Assembly (NCBI GenBank): GCA_965226545.1
Contig: OZ245364.1
Coordinates: forward strand, 2,170,001 to 2,234,000
Origin: JAHRAW01 sp965226545
GTDB taxonomy: Bacteria; Pseudomonadota; Gammaproteobacteria; Arenicellales; Poriferihabitantaceae
Direction of reading: 5' to 3'
DNA length: 64,000 bases
A program made the position numbers and the translations under genes. Below the pieces are notes generated by a model. The model had not been told where the DNA came from, made no database searches, and saw only the letters and a program-made list of their open reading frames with translations. How positions within the stretch are numbered: the stretch's first letter is position 1; every line of letters begins with the position of its first letter. This document shows, in pieces, positions 1 through 8,990 of this stretch.

Positions 1-173
1 AATAAATCCAAGCGAAGTCGAATCAAAAATCCAATTAGCAATAACGCAAAAACAATTCAAGTCGGCGCTATTGTCGATATTGTCGGCGATACCGTCGATA
101 ATTTAATGAATCAATCATAATGAATCAAAGCCGCCAATCAAACGGATGAGTCGAGACATTAATATATGCATCG
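1..173. other. Non-coding left edge of the window
   Basis: No gene is visible downstream of ispF up to the window edge. The stretch is AT-richer than the genes and holds short direct repeats: variants of TTGTCGATA/TGTCGGCGATA at about 70-100, and AATGAATCAA twice near 105-127. No hairpin with a T-run was seen. Confidence 0.5.
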
Positions 174-659
174 TCACTTCGCCAACAACACCACCGCTTG
201 CGCGCCGATGCCTTCGCCGCGTCCGCAAAAACCGAGTTGGTCGGTTGTGGTTGCCTTGACGCTGACGCGGGATTCATCGACCGCCAAATCGGCCGCAATG
301 TTGGCGCGCATTTGCGGCAGATACGCCGCCAACTTCGGCTGCTCGGCGATGACGGTCGAATCGACATTGACCGCATGCCAGCCGTTTTGTTGCGCCAACC
401 GACACACCTCGCGCAATAAATCGCGGCTGTCAGCGTCGCGATACTGCACATCGGAAGAGGGGAAAAACGCGCCCAAATCGCCCAAACACGCCGCCCCCAA
501 ACAAGCGTCGGCGACGGCATGCAACAATACATCGGCATCCGAATGCCCGACCAAGCCAAGCGGATAATCGACCCGTACCCCGCCGAGAATCAAGGCGCGA
601 TTGGGCGCGAGGCGATGCGCATCAAAGCCCGCGCCAATGCGAATATCGGGGAGGTTCAT
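174..659 (-). CDS. ispF: 2-C-methyl-D-erythritol 2,4-cyclodiphosphate synthase
   Basis: IspF converts CDP-ME 2-phosphate to 2-C-methyl-D-erythritol 2,4-cyclodiphosphate with release of CMP, in the cytosolic MEP pathway to isoprenoids. The 161-residue length is normal. The metal-binding start RIGAGFDAHRL (residues 6-16), the block GLVGHSDADVLLHAVADA (35-52) with its DxH-type ligands, the DLGAFFP segment and the C-terminal VKATTTDQLGFCGRGEGIGA signature are all present. The ATG at 659 places the conserved N-terminus directly. It lies downstream of ispD on the same strand, as in many proteobacteria, but the two are separated by about 620 bp that include a tandem repeat instead of being adjacent. 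The product call is certain from the motifs. Confidence 0.97.
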   Translation of the reverse strand: MNLPDIRIGAGFDAHRLAPNRALILGGVRVDYPLGLVGHSDADVLLHAVADACLGAACLGDLGAFFPSSDVQYRDADSRDLLREVCRLAQQNGWHAVNVDSTVIAEQPKLAAYLPQMRANIAADLAVDESRVSVKATTTDQLGFCGRGEGIGAQAVVLLAK

Positions 660-1283
660 AAGGGCAAGCCCGCGGGAAAGCGCGAAGGCAACGCGAAGAA
701 AAGCGCGCGGCAGTGCGCGATTGCGGGGCTATAGGAGGTGGGGGGCGATTGCGCCCCGCTTGTGTCCGCCCCCGCAACCGCTCGCAGACAACTGCCAATG
801 CCTGTCTAACTCGCGGACTCGATGGGTTATAGCGAATCACGGCAACGGTGTCAAGCGGCAGTGCGCGATTGCGGGGCTATAGGAGGTGGGGGACGATTGC
901 GCCCCGCTTGTGTCCGCCCCCGCAACCGCTCGCAGACAACTGCCATGCCTGTTCCTAACGCGGACCGTGGGGTTTATAGCGAATTGCGGCGGTGGCGTCA
1001 AGGGTGGCGGCGTTCGCAATCGCCGAATGCAAACCAATGTCGCAGGTGGGATGGCGGCTTGGGTTGCCGGCAACGGCGTGGGGGGATTGGTAAACATACC
1101 GAGGGCTTTGAACCGAATCTTTGCCGGGCGTGACCGGGCAACCGTGAGGTTGCGCCAACGCAATCGTTTTTTCATGCGCTTCGTCCAACCTGTCGTTGGT
1201 TGTGCCGATATAACAAGACATCATCAGCAAGCCGGCATCGCCGCCGCGTCATTAAAACAATCACCACGCCGGCGATTATCGCG
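660..1283. other. Intergenic spacer between ispD and ispF
   Basis: The 624 bp contain no convincing gene. The left half is a two-copy tandem repeat (listed separately). The right half (about 1000-1283) shows reading frames on both strands without recognisable domains or ribosome binding sites. ispD and ispF are usually fused or adjacent, so this gap is an insertion or expansion relative to the common arrangement. Confidence 0.6.
707..1002. repeat. Two-copy tandem repeat, unit about 148 bp
   Basis: Copy 1 runs from 707 to 854 and copy 2 from 855 to about 1002. Both start GCGGCAGTGCGCGATTGCGG and are near-identical for the first ~100 bases, then diverge by small indels (CAATGCC against CATGCC, CTAACTCGCGG against CCTAACGCGG). 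Inside each unit GGGGCG-ATTG-CGCCCC can form a hairpin nested in GCGGGGC...GCCCCGC. The hairpins lack a following T-run, so they are not classical terminators. Confidence 0.85.
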
Positions 1284-1982
1284 TCAACCGCCGCGCACCA
1301 GCCGTTCGGCGCGCGCCAAATCCGCGCGCACGGTGATTTTAAGGTTGTCGGCGTCGCCGACCACCAGCGCGCCATGCACGCCGCGCCATTCCATCGCTTG
1401 GGTTTCATCGCGCGGGTGGCGTTGATTGTCGAATGCGGCGGTTAACGCGTCGTGCAATGCGCCGAGTCGATACATCTGCGGCGTCAATGCGCGCCACAAT
1501 GAATCATCGTCGATGCTTTCGGCGCGACCGTCGGCGCGCGCGCGTTTGAGGGAATCATGCAACGGCGCAGCCAACAATGCGCCGTCGCCGTGTTGGCGCG
1601 CCGCGTCGATTAACTTATCCAAATCGTCCGCGCGCAAACACGGGCGCGCGGCGTCATGCACCATCACCCAATCCTCGCGCGGCGCGCCGTCGCGCAACAA
1701 GGCATCGAGCGCGTTATGCACGGTGGCGGCGCGCGTCTCTGCCCCGCAAAATTCGGCGCGCAGTTTTGCATGGCGATGCGGTTGCGCGCGCCAATGCGCA
1801 TCATCGGCGGCGACGGCAATCAACACTTCGACAATCTCTCGATGCGCGCACAACGCCGCCAATGCATAATCGACCACGCGCACATCGCCCAACGGCAAAT
1901 ATTGCTTCGGCAATTCCGCGCCCATCCGCGCCCCGCTGCCGCCGGCGGCCACCACCGCTCGAATCGATGCGCGCACGGTCAT
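1284..1982 (-). CDS. ispD: 2-C-methyl-D-erythritol 4-phosphate cytidylyltransferase
   Basis: IspD transfers CMP from CTP to MEP, giving CDP-ME in the MEP isoprenoid pathway. The 232-residue protein has the nucleotide-binding glycine-rich start VVAAGGSGARMGAELPKQYLPL (about residues 10-31) with the essential Arg and Lys, the block VMVHDAARPCL (about 106-116) and the C-terminal DETQAMEW and GDADNLKITV motifs. The ATG at 1982 fits family length. It is transcribed leftwards towards ispF. The 340 bp upstream are a T-rich simple-repeat region. No fusion to IspF is present. Confidence is high because all family motifs are intact. Confidence 0.97.
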   Translation of the reverse strand: MTVRASIRAVVAAGGSGARMGAELPKQYLPLGDVRVVDYALAALCAHREIVEVLIAVAADDAHWRAQPHRHAKLRAEFCGAETRAATVHNALDALLRDGAPREDWVMVHDAARPCLRADDLDKLIDAARQHGDGALLAAPLHDSLKRARADGRAESIDDDSLWRALTPQMYRLGALHDALTAAFDNQRHPRDETQAMEWRGVHGALVVGDADNLKITVRADLARAERLVRGG

Positions 1983-2326
1983 TGTGCGGTTTGTGTTTTG
2001 TGATGCGGTTTGTGTTGCATTTGATTTTGCACTTTGTTTTGCACTTTGTTTTACAGTTTATTTTGCAGTTCGTTTTGCATTTTATTTGCAAGTTGTTTGC
2101 ACGTTGTTCGCACTTTGTTTACGCGCGCGTCGTTTTGCATCTTGCGATGCATAGTGCATGCACTGATTGTTCCATCGAAGTTCAATCGAAGTTCAATCCG
2201 AATCGGCGCGATATTTTAACCCAAGCACACGCATCGATTGGCGTACAATGCGCCGCTTAAATCGCAATGCGATTGTTAACTTATTTTCCATTCCGTTGAT
2301 TACCCCAACGCATCAACCCGCGGCAA
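1983..2326. repeat. Intergenic simple-repeat region between divergent ispD and mfd
   Basis: From about 2008 to 2110 the plus strand is a degenerate tandem array of TTTTGCACTTTG-like 12-mers (TTTGCACTTTG, TTTTACAGTTTA, TTTTGCAGTTCG, TTTTGCATTTTA). A second doublet, TCGAAGTTCAA, lies near 2175-2200. The gap must hold promoters for both ispD and mfd, but no clear -35/-10 pair was found by eye. Confidence 0.6.
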
Positions 2327-5300
2327 ATGCCGAATTGTTTCGTGTCTGATTCACCGCCGTTTTTGTTGGAGCCGCCGGTGCCGCCGCGCGCCGCCGGGTT
2401 GCGTTGGCAACGACTGCATGGCGCGGCGTTTGCGCTGGCGATAGCCGAAGCCGCGCGCAAAACCGACGGCGCCATCATCGTCGTCGCCGACGACCAACGA
2501 CAATTGGATTTGCTGCTGGCGGAACTTCATTTTTTTGTCGGCGATGTTGAAGATAATGCGGGCGACGGTGACCGGGGAAGTAACAGTGACGGTGACAACG
2601 CAAGTGAAAGTGAAAGTGCAAGTGACGGTAACAATGCAAGTGCAAGTACAAATGCAAGTACAGGCACAAATGCAAACACCACCGTCAACTTGACTCAAAA
2701 AAGTAACGACGCCGACCAAAACAAAATCCACATCCGCGAATTCCCCGCTTGGGAATGTCTGCCTTACGACATCTTCTCGCCGCACCCCGACATCATCTCC
2801 AAACGCCTGCAGATTCTCGCCAACTTGGCGCGCATGCAGCGCATCGACCGCGCCGAGCGGTTAATCTTGTTGACCACCTGCGCCAATTTAATGCAACGCT
2901 TGGCGCCGCGCGAATACATCGCCGCACACGCCTTTTCATTGCGACAAGGCGACACGATTGACCGCGATGCATTGCGCGCGCAAATGATTGAGGCGCATTA
3001 TGCGGCGGTGAAGCAAGTGATGGCGCCGGGCGAATTTGCGTTTCGCGGCGGCTTGATTGATGTGTATCCGATGGGCGCGGACGCGCCGTTTCGCTTGGAT
3101 TTGTTTGACGATGAGATTGAATCGATTCGTCGATTCGATGCCGACACCCAACGTTCGGTCGATGCGGTCGATTCGATAGAACTGTTGCCGGCGCGCGAAT
3201 TCCCGATGAACGCTGCCGGCATCGAACGGTTTCGCGGCGCGTTTCGCCGCCACTTCGAAGGCGACCCGCGCGCGCAACGCGTCTATGCCGAAATCAGCGC
3301 CGGGGTGGCGCCGCCCGGCGCGGAGTTTTATCTGCCGCTGTTTTTTGAACGCACCGCAACGTTGTTCGATTATTTACGCGACGATGCATTGTGGGTGGTC
3401 GGCGACAACTTCGCCGAAACCGCCCGAGTGCACGCCGCCGAGATTGAAGACCGCCGCCAACACGCCGATTACGACCGCACGCGCCGCGTGTTGCCGGCAT
3501 CGATGCTGTATCTCGACGCCGATGAAATCACCGCGCGCATCGAATCGCAACGCCGCATCGTGCATGTTGGCGCCGGGCAACCCGGCGATTGGCGCGCGCC
3601 AACTTCGCCCGGCAAAACCTTCGCGGTCGATGCGCGCGAAGCCTCGCCGTATCAAAAATTCCTCGCGCACATCGAACCGGCGTCACCCCAACGGCGAATA
3701 TTAATCGCCACCGAAACCGCCGGACGCCGCGAGGCGATGGACGGTTTGCTGCGCCATCATCAACTGCAAACCGCGTCATGCGAAACCTTCGCGCAGTTTG
3801 CGCGCGACGCAACCTTAACCCGCGCGTTGTGCGTGCATCCGCTCGAGCGCGCATTGTGTTTGCCCGCATTGGAAATCATCTGCGAGAGTCAGTTATACGG
3901 CGAACGCGCGATGCATAACCGCCGCCGAAGACGCGGCGCACAAGACCCCGAATCAATTATCCGTTCGCTGGCTGAGTTGCATATCGGCGACCCGGTCGTG
4001 CATATCGACCATGGCGTCGGGCGGTATTTGGGGTTGCGCGCATTCAACACCGGCGGATTAAGCGCGGACGGCGAATCCAATCGACAATCGAATGGGCAAT
4101 CGAACGGTCAATCGAGTGAATCGTCGAGAGATGAATCGAACCGTCAATTGGACGGTAAATCGAAAACGGAATCGCAAACTGAAGCACAAACTGAATCGCA
4201 CATCGAATCCGAGCGACACACCGGCGAATTTTTGGCGTTGGAATATCAACACGGCGACAAGTTGTATGTGCCGGTGTTGTCGTTGCATCTAATCAGCCGA
4301 TTTGTCGGCGGCGACCAACAACACGCGCCGCTGCATCAACTCGGCGGCGAACGTTGGCAAAAGGTCAAGCGCAAGGCGCGCGAAAAGGCGCATGATGTCG
4401 CGGCTGAATTGCTCGAGGTTGCGGCGTTGCGCGGTGCGCGCAAGGGCGTTGCGATGACGCCGCCGGGCGATGAATATCAATCGTTTGTCGGGCGGTTTGG
4501 GTTCGATGAAACCCCGGATCAACAGCGCGCGATTGACGAAGTGCTCGCCGATTTAAAAAGCGACGCGCCGATGGAACGATTGGTGTGCGGCGATGTCGGC
4601 TTTGGCAAAACCGAAGTTGCATTGCGCGCCGCGTTTGTCGCCGTGCATAACAATCGTCAAGTCGCATTGCTGACGCCGACCACGTTGTTGGCCGGGCAAC
4701 ATTATGAAACCTTCACCGACCGCTTCGCCGAGTTGTCGGTCAGCATTGGAATGTTGTCGCGATTCAAAACCAAAAAACAAGCCGCTGAATTAATCGCGCA
4801 ATTAAAAACCGGACAACCCGACATCATCATCGGCACGCATCGACTGCTGCAAAAAGACGTTAACTTTAAGCGACTTGGTTTGTTGATTATCGACGAAGAG
4901 CATCGCTTTGGCGTGCGTCAAAAGGAGCGCATCAAACAACTGCGCAGCCAAGTCGATTTATTAACCTTGACCGCAACGCCGATTCCGCGCACCTTAAATC
5001 TCGCGCTGTCCGGCTTGCGCGACATTTCATTAATCGCCACCGCACCGCAACTGCGCCTGTCGGTCAAAACCTTCATCCGCGAATGGAGCCATGCATTGGT
5101 GCGCGAAGCCTGCCTGCGCGAAATTCGGCGCGGCGGACAGGTGTATTTTGTGCATAACGAAGTGCGCACGATGACGCGCTTTGTCGAGCAACTTTCCGAA
5201 CTGTTGCCCGAGGCGACGATTCAATTTGCGCACGGACAACTCGGCGAAGTGCAGTTGGAGCGGGTGATGCAGGATTTTTATCATCGACGTTTTAATGTGC

Positions 5301-6340
5301 TGGTGTGTTCGACCATTATCGAAAGCGGTTTGGATGTCGCCTCAGCCAACACGATTATCATCAACCGCGCCGACCGCTTTGGCTTGGCGCAATTGCATCA
5401 ACTGCGCGGACGCGTCGGGCGTTCGCATCATCAGGCGTTCGCCTATCTGTTGGTGCCCGAAGGCGCGCCGTTGCGCGGCGATGCGCGCAAGCGACTCGAT
5501 GCATTCGAAAAAATGGATGAACTCGGCGCCGGCTTTGCATTGGCGTCGCATGATTTGGAAATCCGCGGCGCCGGCGAATTGCTCGGCGAAACCCAAAGCG
5601 GCTTAATCGACGAAGTCGGTTTTTCACTGTACGGCGAATATTTAAAATTGGCGGTTGCCGATATTAAAGCCGGCGACAATGCCAACGACCGACAAGTGCA
5701 ACTGTATGGCGACCGTGTCGTCGACGACAGTGTCAGTATCAACGGTAACGGTAAAAGTAAAAGTGACAGTGACAGTCACGGTGACCGTGCATCGAAAGTA
5801 ACATCGAGTTCGAAGTCAAAGTCGAAGTCGACATCAACTTCGACATCACCATCGCCCTTCGCCGATGAACGCCTGCGCGCACCGACGATTGATTTGCACA
5901 TCGCCGCGTTGTTCCCTGAAACTTATCTCGGCAATCCGCATGCGCGGTTGGTGTTGTATAAACGCATCGCGCACGCGCCGGATTTGCACGCCTTGTATGA
6001 ATTGCAAGTCGAAACCATCGACCGTTTTGGTTTGTTGCCCGAAGTCGGCAAAAATTTGTTTCGCTTGACCGCGTTGCGATTGTGCGCGCAACAACTCGGC
6101 GTGCGCACAATCGATGTTGGCGAACAAGGCGGCGTGATTGAATTTTCGTCAACGCCGCGCATCGACGCCGAAGTGGTGCTGCAGTTGGTGCGCGACGAGC
6201 CGCAACGTTATCAATTAAACGGGCCGAGCGGCGTGCGCATCGAAGCCGATTTGTCGGATTCACAAACGCGCATCGAATGCATCGAACAATTGCTCGAGCG
6301 ATTCGGCGCGCGCGCTGTGCTACACTGCGCAACGTCGTAA
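2327..6340 (+). CDS. mfd: Transcription-repair coupling factor Mfd
   Basis: Mfd removes RNA polymerase stalled at DNA lesions and recruits UvrA. The order is an N-terminal UvrB-like module (FPAWECLPYDIFSPH near residue 140), the RNAP-interacting domain (HIDHGVGRYLGL), then a RecG-type motor: Walker A GDVGFGKTE at about 755, DEEH at about 856, TATPIPRT, and LHQLRGRVGRS. At 1337 residues it is roughly 180 longer than usual. The excess is three low-complexity inserts at about nt 2551-2720 (Ser/Asn/Asp/Thr), 4063-4225 (Ser/Gln/Glu) and 5728-5860 (Ser/Lys/Thr), built of AGT-NNN or TCG-AAG type codon pairs and lying between conserved blocks. All motor motifs are intact, so it is probably functional. 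csiV follows directly. Confidence 0.98.
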   Translation: MPNCFVSDSPPFLLEPPVPPRAAGLRWQRLHGAAFALAIAEAARKTDGAIIVVADDQRQLDLLLAELHFFVGDVEDNAGDGDRGSNSDGDNASESESASDGNNASASTNASTGTNANTTVNLTQKSNDADQNKIHIREFPAWECLPYDIFSPHPDIISKRLQILANLARMQRIDRAERLILLTTCANLMQRLAPREYIAAHAFSLRQGDTIDRDALRAQMIEAHYAAVKQVMAPGEFAFRGGLIDVYPMGADAPFRLDLFDDEIESIRRFDADTQRSVDAVDSIELLPAREFPMNAAGIERFRGAFRRHFEGDPRAQRVYAEISAGVAPPGAEFYLPLFFERTATLFDYLRDDALWVVGDNFAETARVHAAEIEDRRQHADYDRTRRVLPASMLYLDADEITARIESQRRIVHVGAGQPGDWRAPTSPGKTFAVDAREASPYQKFLAHIEPASPQRRILIATETAGRREAMDGLLRHHQLQTASCETFAQFARDATLTRALCVHPLERALCLPALEIICESQLYGERAMHNRRRRRGAQDPESIIRSLAELHIGDPVVHIDHGVGRYLGLRAFNTGGLSADGESNRQSNGQSNGQSSESSRDESNRQLDGKSKTESQTEAQTESHIESERHTGEFLALEYQHGDKLYVPVLSLHLISRFVGGDQQHAPLHQLGGERWQKVKRKAREKAHDVAAELLEVAALRGARKGVAMTPPGDEYQSFVGRFGFDETPDQQRAIDEVLADLKSDAPMERLVCGDVGFGKTEVALRAAFVAVHNNRQVALLTPTTLLAGQHYETFTDRFAELSVSIGMLSRFKTKKQAAELIAQLKTGQPDIIIGTHRLLQKDVNFKRLGLLIIDEEHRFGVRQKERIKQLRSQVDLLTLTATPIPRTLNLALSGLRDISLIATAPQLRLSVKTFIREWSHALVREACLREIRRGGQVYFVHNEVRTMTRFVEQLSELLPEATIQFAHGQLGEVQLERVMQDFYHRRFNVLVCSTIIESGLDVASANTIIINRADRFGLAQLHQLRGRVGRSHHQAFAYLLVPEGAPLRGDARKRLDAFEKMDELGAGFALASHDLEIRGAGELLGETQSGLIDEVGFSLYGEYLKLAVADIKAGDNANDRQVQLYGDRVVDDSVSINGNGKSKSDSDSHGDRASKVTSSSKSKSKSTSTSTSPSPFADERLRAPTIDLHIAALFPETYLGNPHARLVLYKRIAHAPDLHALYELQVETIDRFGLLPEVGKNLFRLTALRLCAQQLGVRTIDVGEQGGVIEFSSTPRIDAEVVLQLVRDEPQRYQLNGPSGVRIEADLSDSQTRIECIEQLLERFGARAVLHCATS

Positions 6341-6366
6341 CCGGCCCGCGCTTTTCATTTCATCCC

Positions 6367-7293
6367 GTGCGTTTTCCCCTTTTGCGTTTTTCATTTTACT
6401 CCGCCGCGCGCATCGCCTTGTTGGCGACGCTTGCCTTGAGCGCCATCGATGCGCGCGCCGAACGCGAATACCGCGTCGAGGTCATCGTATTCGAACGCGA
6501 AACCGAACCGCGCGCACAGGATGCATTCGATAACGTTAATAACAACATTGATGACAACGCCGCTGAAAATGTTGATGAAGAATCCTCGGACCGCGAGCAA
6601 TGGGATTTCGCCTCGAAGCGCACGGTCGCGTTGCGCGAAGAGATGGATGCATTGGCGGCGCGCATCACCGATTGGCCAAACGAAACCGAGTTGTATGAAT
6701 TGGCCGGCGCGCGCGAAGAACTGCGCGCCTCCGGCTATCGCATTCTCGATGCGCGCAGTTGGCGTCAGCCGCCGAGTTTGTATCAAGAGGCGCCGTTAAT
6801 CGGTTTGGGACGCGCCGCAACCGGCCTCGACACCGATTTGTTTTTTGATTGGAGCGATGATTTTGACAGCGGCGATTCGCAATGGCAGGCGCAAACCGAC
6901 CAACGCGACGAACGGCTGCGCGGCTTTGTGCGGGTGTATACCACCGCACTGATTTACACCGACCTCAACTTGCAGTTAACCGTGCGCGAATCCGACGCCG
7001 ATGAATTTGCGGATGTTGCGGCTGTGCCGGATGAACCGCAAAGTTGGCTGGCAAAACGTCGCGCACAAAAACGCGCGCGGCAACGCAATCGCAAAACCTT
7101 GGATGCGCGCGCCGATGAATTATCCCGCCCCGAACCGACTGAGGATTTTTTCATCGCCGAAAAACGCCGTCTGCGATTCAATCAAATTCATTACTTCGAC
7201 CATCCAATGTTCGGCGCATTGCTCGGCGTTTGGTCGGTCGAAATCGAAGAGGAAGGTGACGGTGACGGCGACAACAATTCATCCGGCAATTAA
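6367..7293 (+). CDS. csiV: CsiV-family periplasmic protein
   Basis: The gene follows mfd, the usual place for csiV in Gammaproteobacteria. The first ATG (6277) lies inside mfd. The GTG at 6367 gives a textbook signal peptide (MRFPLLRFSF..., ALLATLALSAIDARA) and begins 26 bp after the mfd stop, so I chose it; the product is about 308 residues. Family features seen are the mature start EYRVEVIVFERE, a central segment ending in FVRVYTTALIYTDLNLQL, and the C-terminal RRLRFNQIHYFDHPMFGALLGVW. In Vibrio the founding member helps periplasmic CRISPR-unrelated muropeptide sensing with CrvA-type cell shape genes; the role here is inferred only from the family. An Asn/Asp/Glu-rich insert (nt about 6528-6590) follows the first strand. 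Confidence 0.8.
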   Translation: MRFPLLRFSFYSAARIALLATLALSAIDARAEREYRVEVIVFERETEPRAQDAFDNVNNNIDDNAAENVDEESSDREQWDFASKRTVALREEMDALAARITDWPNETELYELAGAREELRASGYRILDARSWRQPPSLYQEAPLIGLGRAATGLDTDLFFDWSDDFDSGDSQWQAQTDQRDERLRGFVRVYTTALIYTDLNLQLTVRESDADEFADVAAVPDEPQSWLAKRRAQKRARQRNRKTLDARADELSRPEPTEDFFIAEKRRLRFNQIHYFDHPMFGALLGVWSVEIEEEGDGDGDNNSSGN

Positions 7294-7392
7294 ACTTAAA
7301 CTTAAATTAAAACTCAAACCAAAATTAAAAAATCAACCGCAACAAGAATTAATGATTGACGCGGCATGCATCCACCGCACATTAATCGCACA
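7294..7392. repeat. Short simple-repeat spacer between convergent csiV and the phosphorylase gene
   Basis: AAACTTAAACTTAAATTAAAAC and related A-rich hexamer-like units fill the gap. No stem with a T-run is visible, so termination of the two convergent genes is not explained by a clear intrinsic terminator. Confidence 0.45.
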
Positions 7393-8109
7393 TTAATAAC
7401 GCGCAATAATTTCCAACACCGCCGCGCGCGACGCAGTTAAGTTTTCACCAATCGCGCGCATATCGAGTGCCTCCTCGCTTTGCCCGGCGGCGTAATTAAC
7501 CACGACCGCAATCGCCGCATACTCCATCGCCAATTCGCGCGCCAACGCGGCTTCGGGCATTGCGGTCATACCGACAATATCGGCGCCGTCGCGCGCCAAC
7601 CGCACAATCTCCGCGGCGGTTTCCAATCGCGGGCCTTGCGTAACTGCATACACGCCGCGCGCGTTCACCGACACTTTGGCGCGGTCGGCCGCGGCGATTA
7701 ATCGCGCGCGCATCGAAGGCGAATACGGCGCGGTGAAATCGATGTGGCGCACTTCATCGTCAAAAAAAGTGTGCGCGCGTCCCCAGGTGTAATCGATAAG
7801 TTGGTCGGGGATGACAATCGCGCGCGGCGCAAGATGCGCGGCGATGCCGCCGACCGCGGCGATGGAAACAATTTCGGTGACGCCGAGTTGATGCAATGCA
7901 TGCAGGTTGGCGCGATAGTTGATGCGATGCGGCGCAATCGAATGGTCGCTCGAATGGCGCGGCAAAAAAATCCATTCGCGCGCGCCCAATGCGCCGCGCA
8001 TCGGCGTCGCCGACGGCGCGCCATACGGCGACGCCAACGCCGCACGACAAGGCGCAAACCCGTCCAACACATCGAAACCGCTGCCGGCAATTATCGCGCG
8101 CACACTCAT
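7393..8109 (-). CDS. S-methyl-5'-thioinosine / purine nucleoside phosphorylase family protein
   Basis: A member of the PNP/MTAP phosphorylase family, which splits purine (methylthio)nucleosides with phosphate. The ATG at 8109 gives MSVRAIIAGSGFDVLDG and overlaps the stop of the upstream gene (ATGA), so I prefer it to the longer frame beginning at 8181. The resulting 238 residues match the trimeric MTAP/MTIP size. Motifs seen are FLPRHSSDHSIAPHRINYRAN (family GRHG-type phosphate site), AVGGIA, TQGPRLET and GMTAMPEAALARELAMEYA, the purine-binding MT-PEA block. In gammaproteobacteria this subfamily is often S-methyl-5'-thioinosine phosphorylase; exact substrate cannot be read from the sequence. 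Translational coupling to the RmlA-like gene suggests one transcript. Confidence 0.85.
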   Translation of the reverse strand: MSVRAIIAGSGFDVLDGFAPCRAALASPYGAPSATPMRGALGAREWIFLPRHSSDHSIAPHRINYRANLHALHQLGVTEIVSIAAVGGIAAHLAPRAIVIPDQLIDYTWGRAHTFFDDEVRHIDFTAPYSPSMRARLIAAADRAKVSVNARGVYAVTQGPRLETAAEIVRLARDGADIVGMTAMPEAALARELAMEYAAIAVVVNYAAGQSEEALDMRAIGENLTASRAAVLEIIARY

Positions 8110-8981
8110 TGCGCGCACACAATATGCAGCGCATTGTCGCGCTGATAACCAAGATGAATCGCCGCCAATGAATCCGCGCAAGCCGCGCGCGCCAATACGC
8201 CGTTGTCGTAAAACGCAATCATCGGCAACCGGTTCATTAATGTCACATCATCCGTCGCGACGGTGTTGTCGCACCCGACATTTTTATTGTCGACAACTTT
8301 TACCGTGTCACTTGCAAAGTTCACCGTGTCATTCACTGCACTTACATTGTCGCGCACGACATCGACCGTGTTAACTGCAACGTTACCCGCAACACTTTCC
8401 TCATCGGCAAACAACAACCGCGCCCCTTTCTTCCTGTCGACACAAGCGCGAATAACTTTATGCACCGCCGCCGCCGACTCCCGCGTCATCGCCGCCACCG
8501 CATCGACGCATAACAACGCAATCGAATGGTCGCCAACAAACTCCGCGGATAAAAAAATCGCGCGCGGCAAATCCAACGGGTCGGCAAGCAGATAAGCGAG
8601 ATGCATGCCGTCATTGGCGTCGCCGCTTGCATCGTTACTTTCATCGTGACTAGCATTGTCATTGACATCGTCACTTGTACTTGCACTTGCACTTGCACTT
8701 GCACTTGCACTTGTACTTGTACTTGTACTTGTACTTGTACTTGTACTTGCACTTGTACTTGCACTTGCACTTGCACTGTCACTTACATCGTCACTTGCAC
8801 CGTCATTTACACCGTCATTTACACCGTCATTCACAACATCACCAAACGCGGCTTGCAACAACGCGACATCGCAAGGCGCGGCGATGAGCAATGCATCGGC
8901 AATGCGCGCGGTGCGCAATAAAATTAATGCGCGGCGCACCGCATCGACATCGGCGCGATTGCACGGCAGCAACGCTTTCAT
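8106..8981 (-). CDS. Degenerate RmlA-like nucleotidyltransferase, probably inactive, with long Ser-Ala/Ser-Thr repeat
   Basis: The conserved pieces align in order with glucose-1-phosphate thymidylyltransferases (RmlA): ARIADALLIAAPCDVALLQAAFGD near residues 25-50, DPLDLPRAIFLSAEFVGDHSIALL near 137-160, and the late MIAFYDNGVLARAA. The N-terminal nucleotide-binding GGxGTRL loop and the Lys-containing segment that follows it are missing, replaced by MKALLPCNRADVDAVRRAL. Two low-complexity stretches are inserted: a Ser-Ala/Ser-Thr dipeptide run (nt about 8672-8780, hexamer TGCACT/TGTACT on the plus strand) and a Val/Asn/Asp run (nt about 8255-8400). It starts 9 bp after hldD and overlaps the phosphorylase gene. 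Likely a decayed or repurposed pseudoenzyme; catalysis is not expected. The family assignment is my own alignment by eye. Confidence 0.6.
   Translation of the reverse strand: MKALLPCNRADVDAVRRALILLRTARIADALLIAAPCDVALLQAAFGDVVNDGVNDGVNDGASDDVSDSASASASTSASTSTSTSTSTSTSASASASASASTSDDVNDNASHDESNDASGDANDGMHLAYLLADPLDLPRAIFLSAEFVGDHSIALLCVDAVAAMTRESAAAVHKVIRACVDRKKGARLLFADEESVAGNVAVNTVDVVRDNVSAVNDTVNFASDTVKVVDNKNVGCDNTVATDDVTLMNRLPMIAFYDNGVLARAACADSLAAIHLGYQRDNALHIVCAQ
8672..8790. repeat. Hexanucleotide tandem array inside the RmlA-like gene
   Basis: About 18 units of TGCACT or TGTACT follow each other on the plus strand (AGTGCA/AGTACA on the coding strand), grouped in blocks of one variant, then decay into TGTCACTTACATCG-type units up to about 8830. 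The unit is six bases, so gain or loss of copies keeps the reading frame. Confidence 0.95.
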
Positions 8982-8990
8982 CGGGTTGGA

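Noticed and set aside
837..1230. Two overlapping minus-strand frames between ispD and ispF
   Set aside because: They run through the tandem repeat, have no recognisable domain or ribosome site, and conflict with each other.
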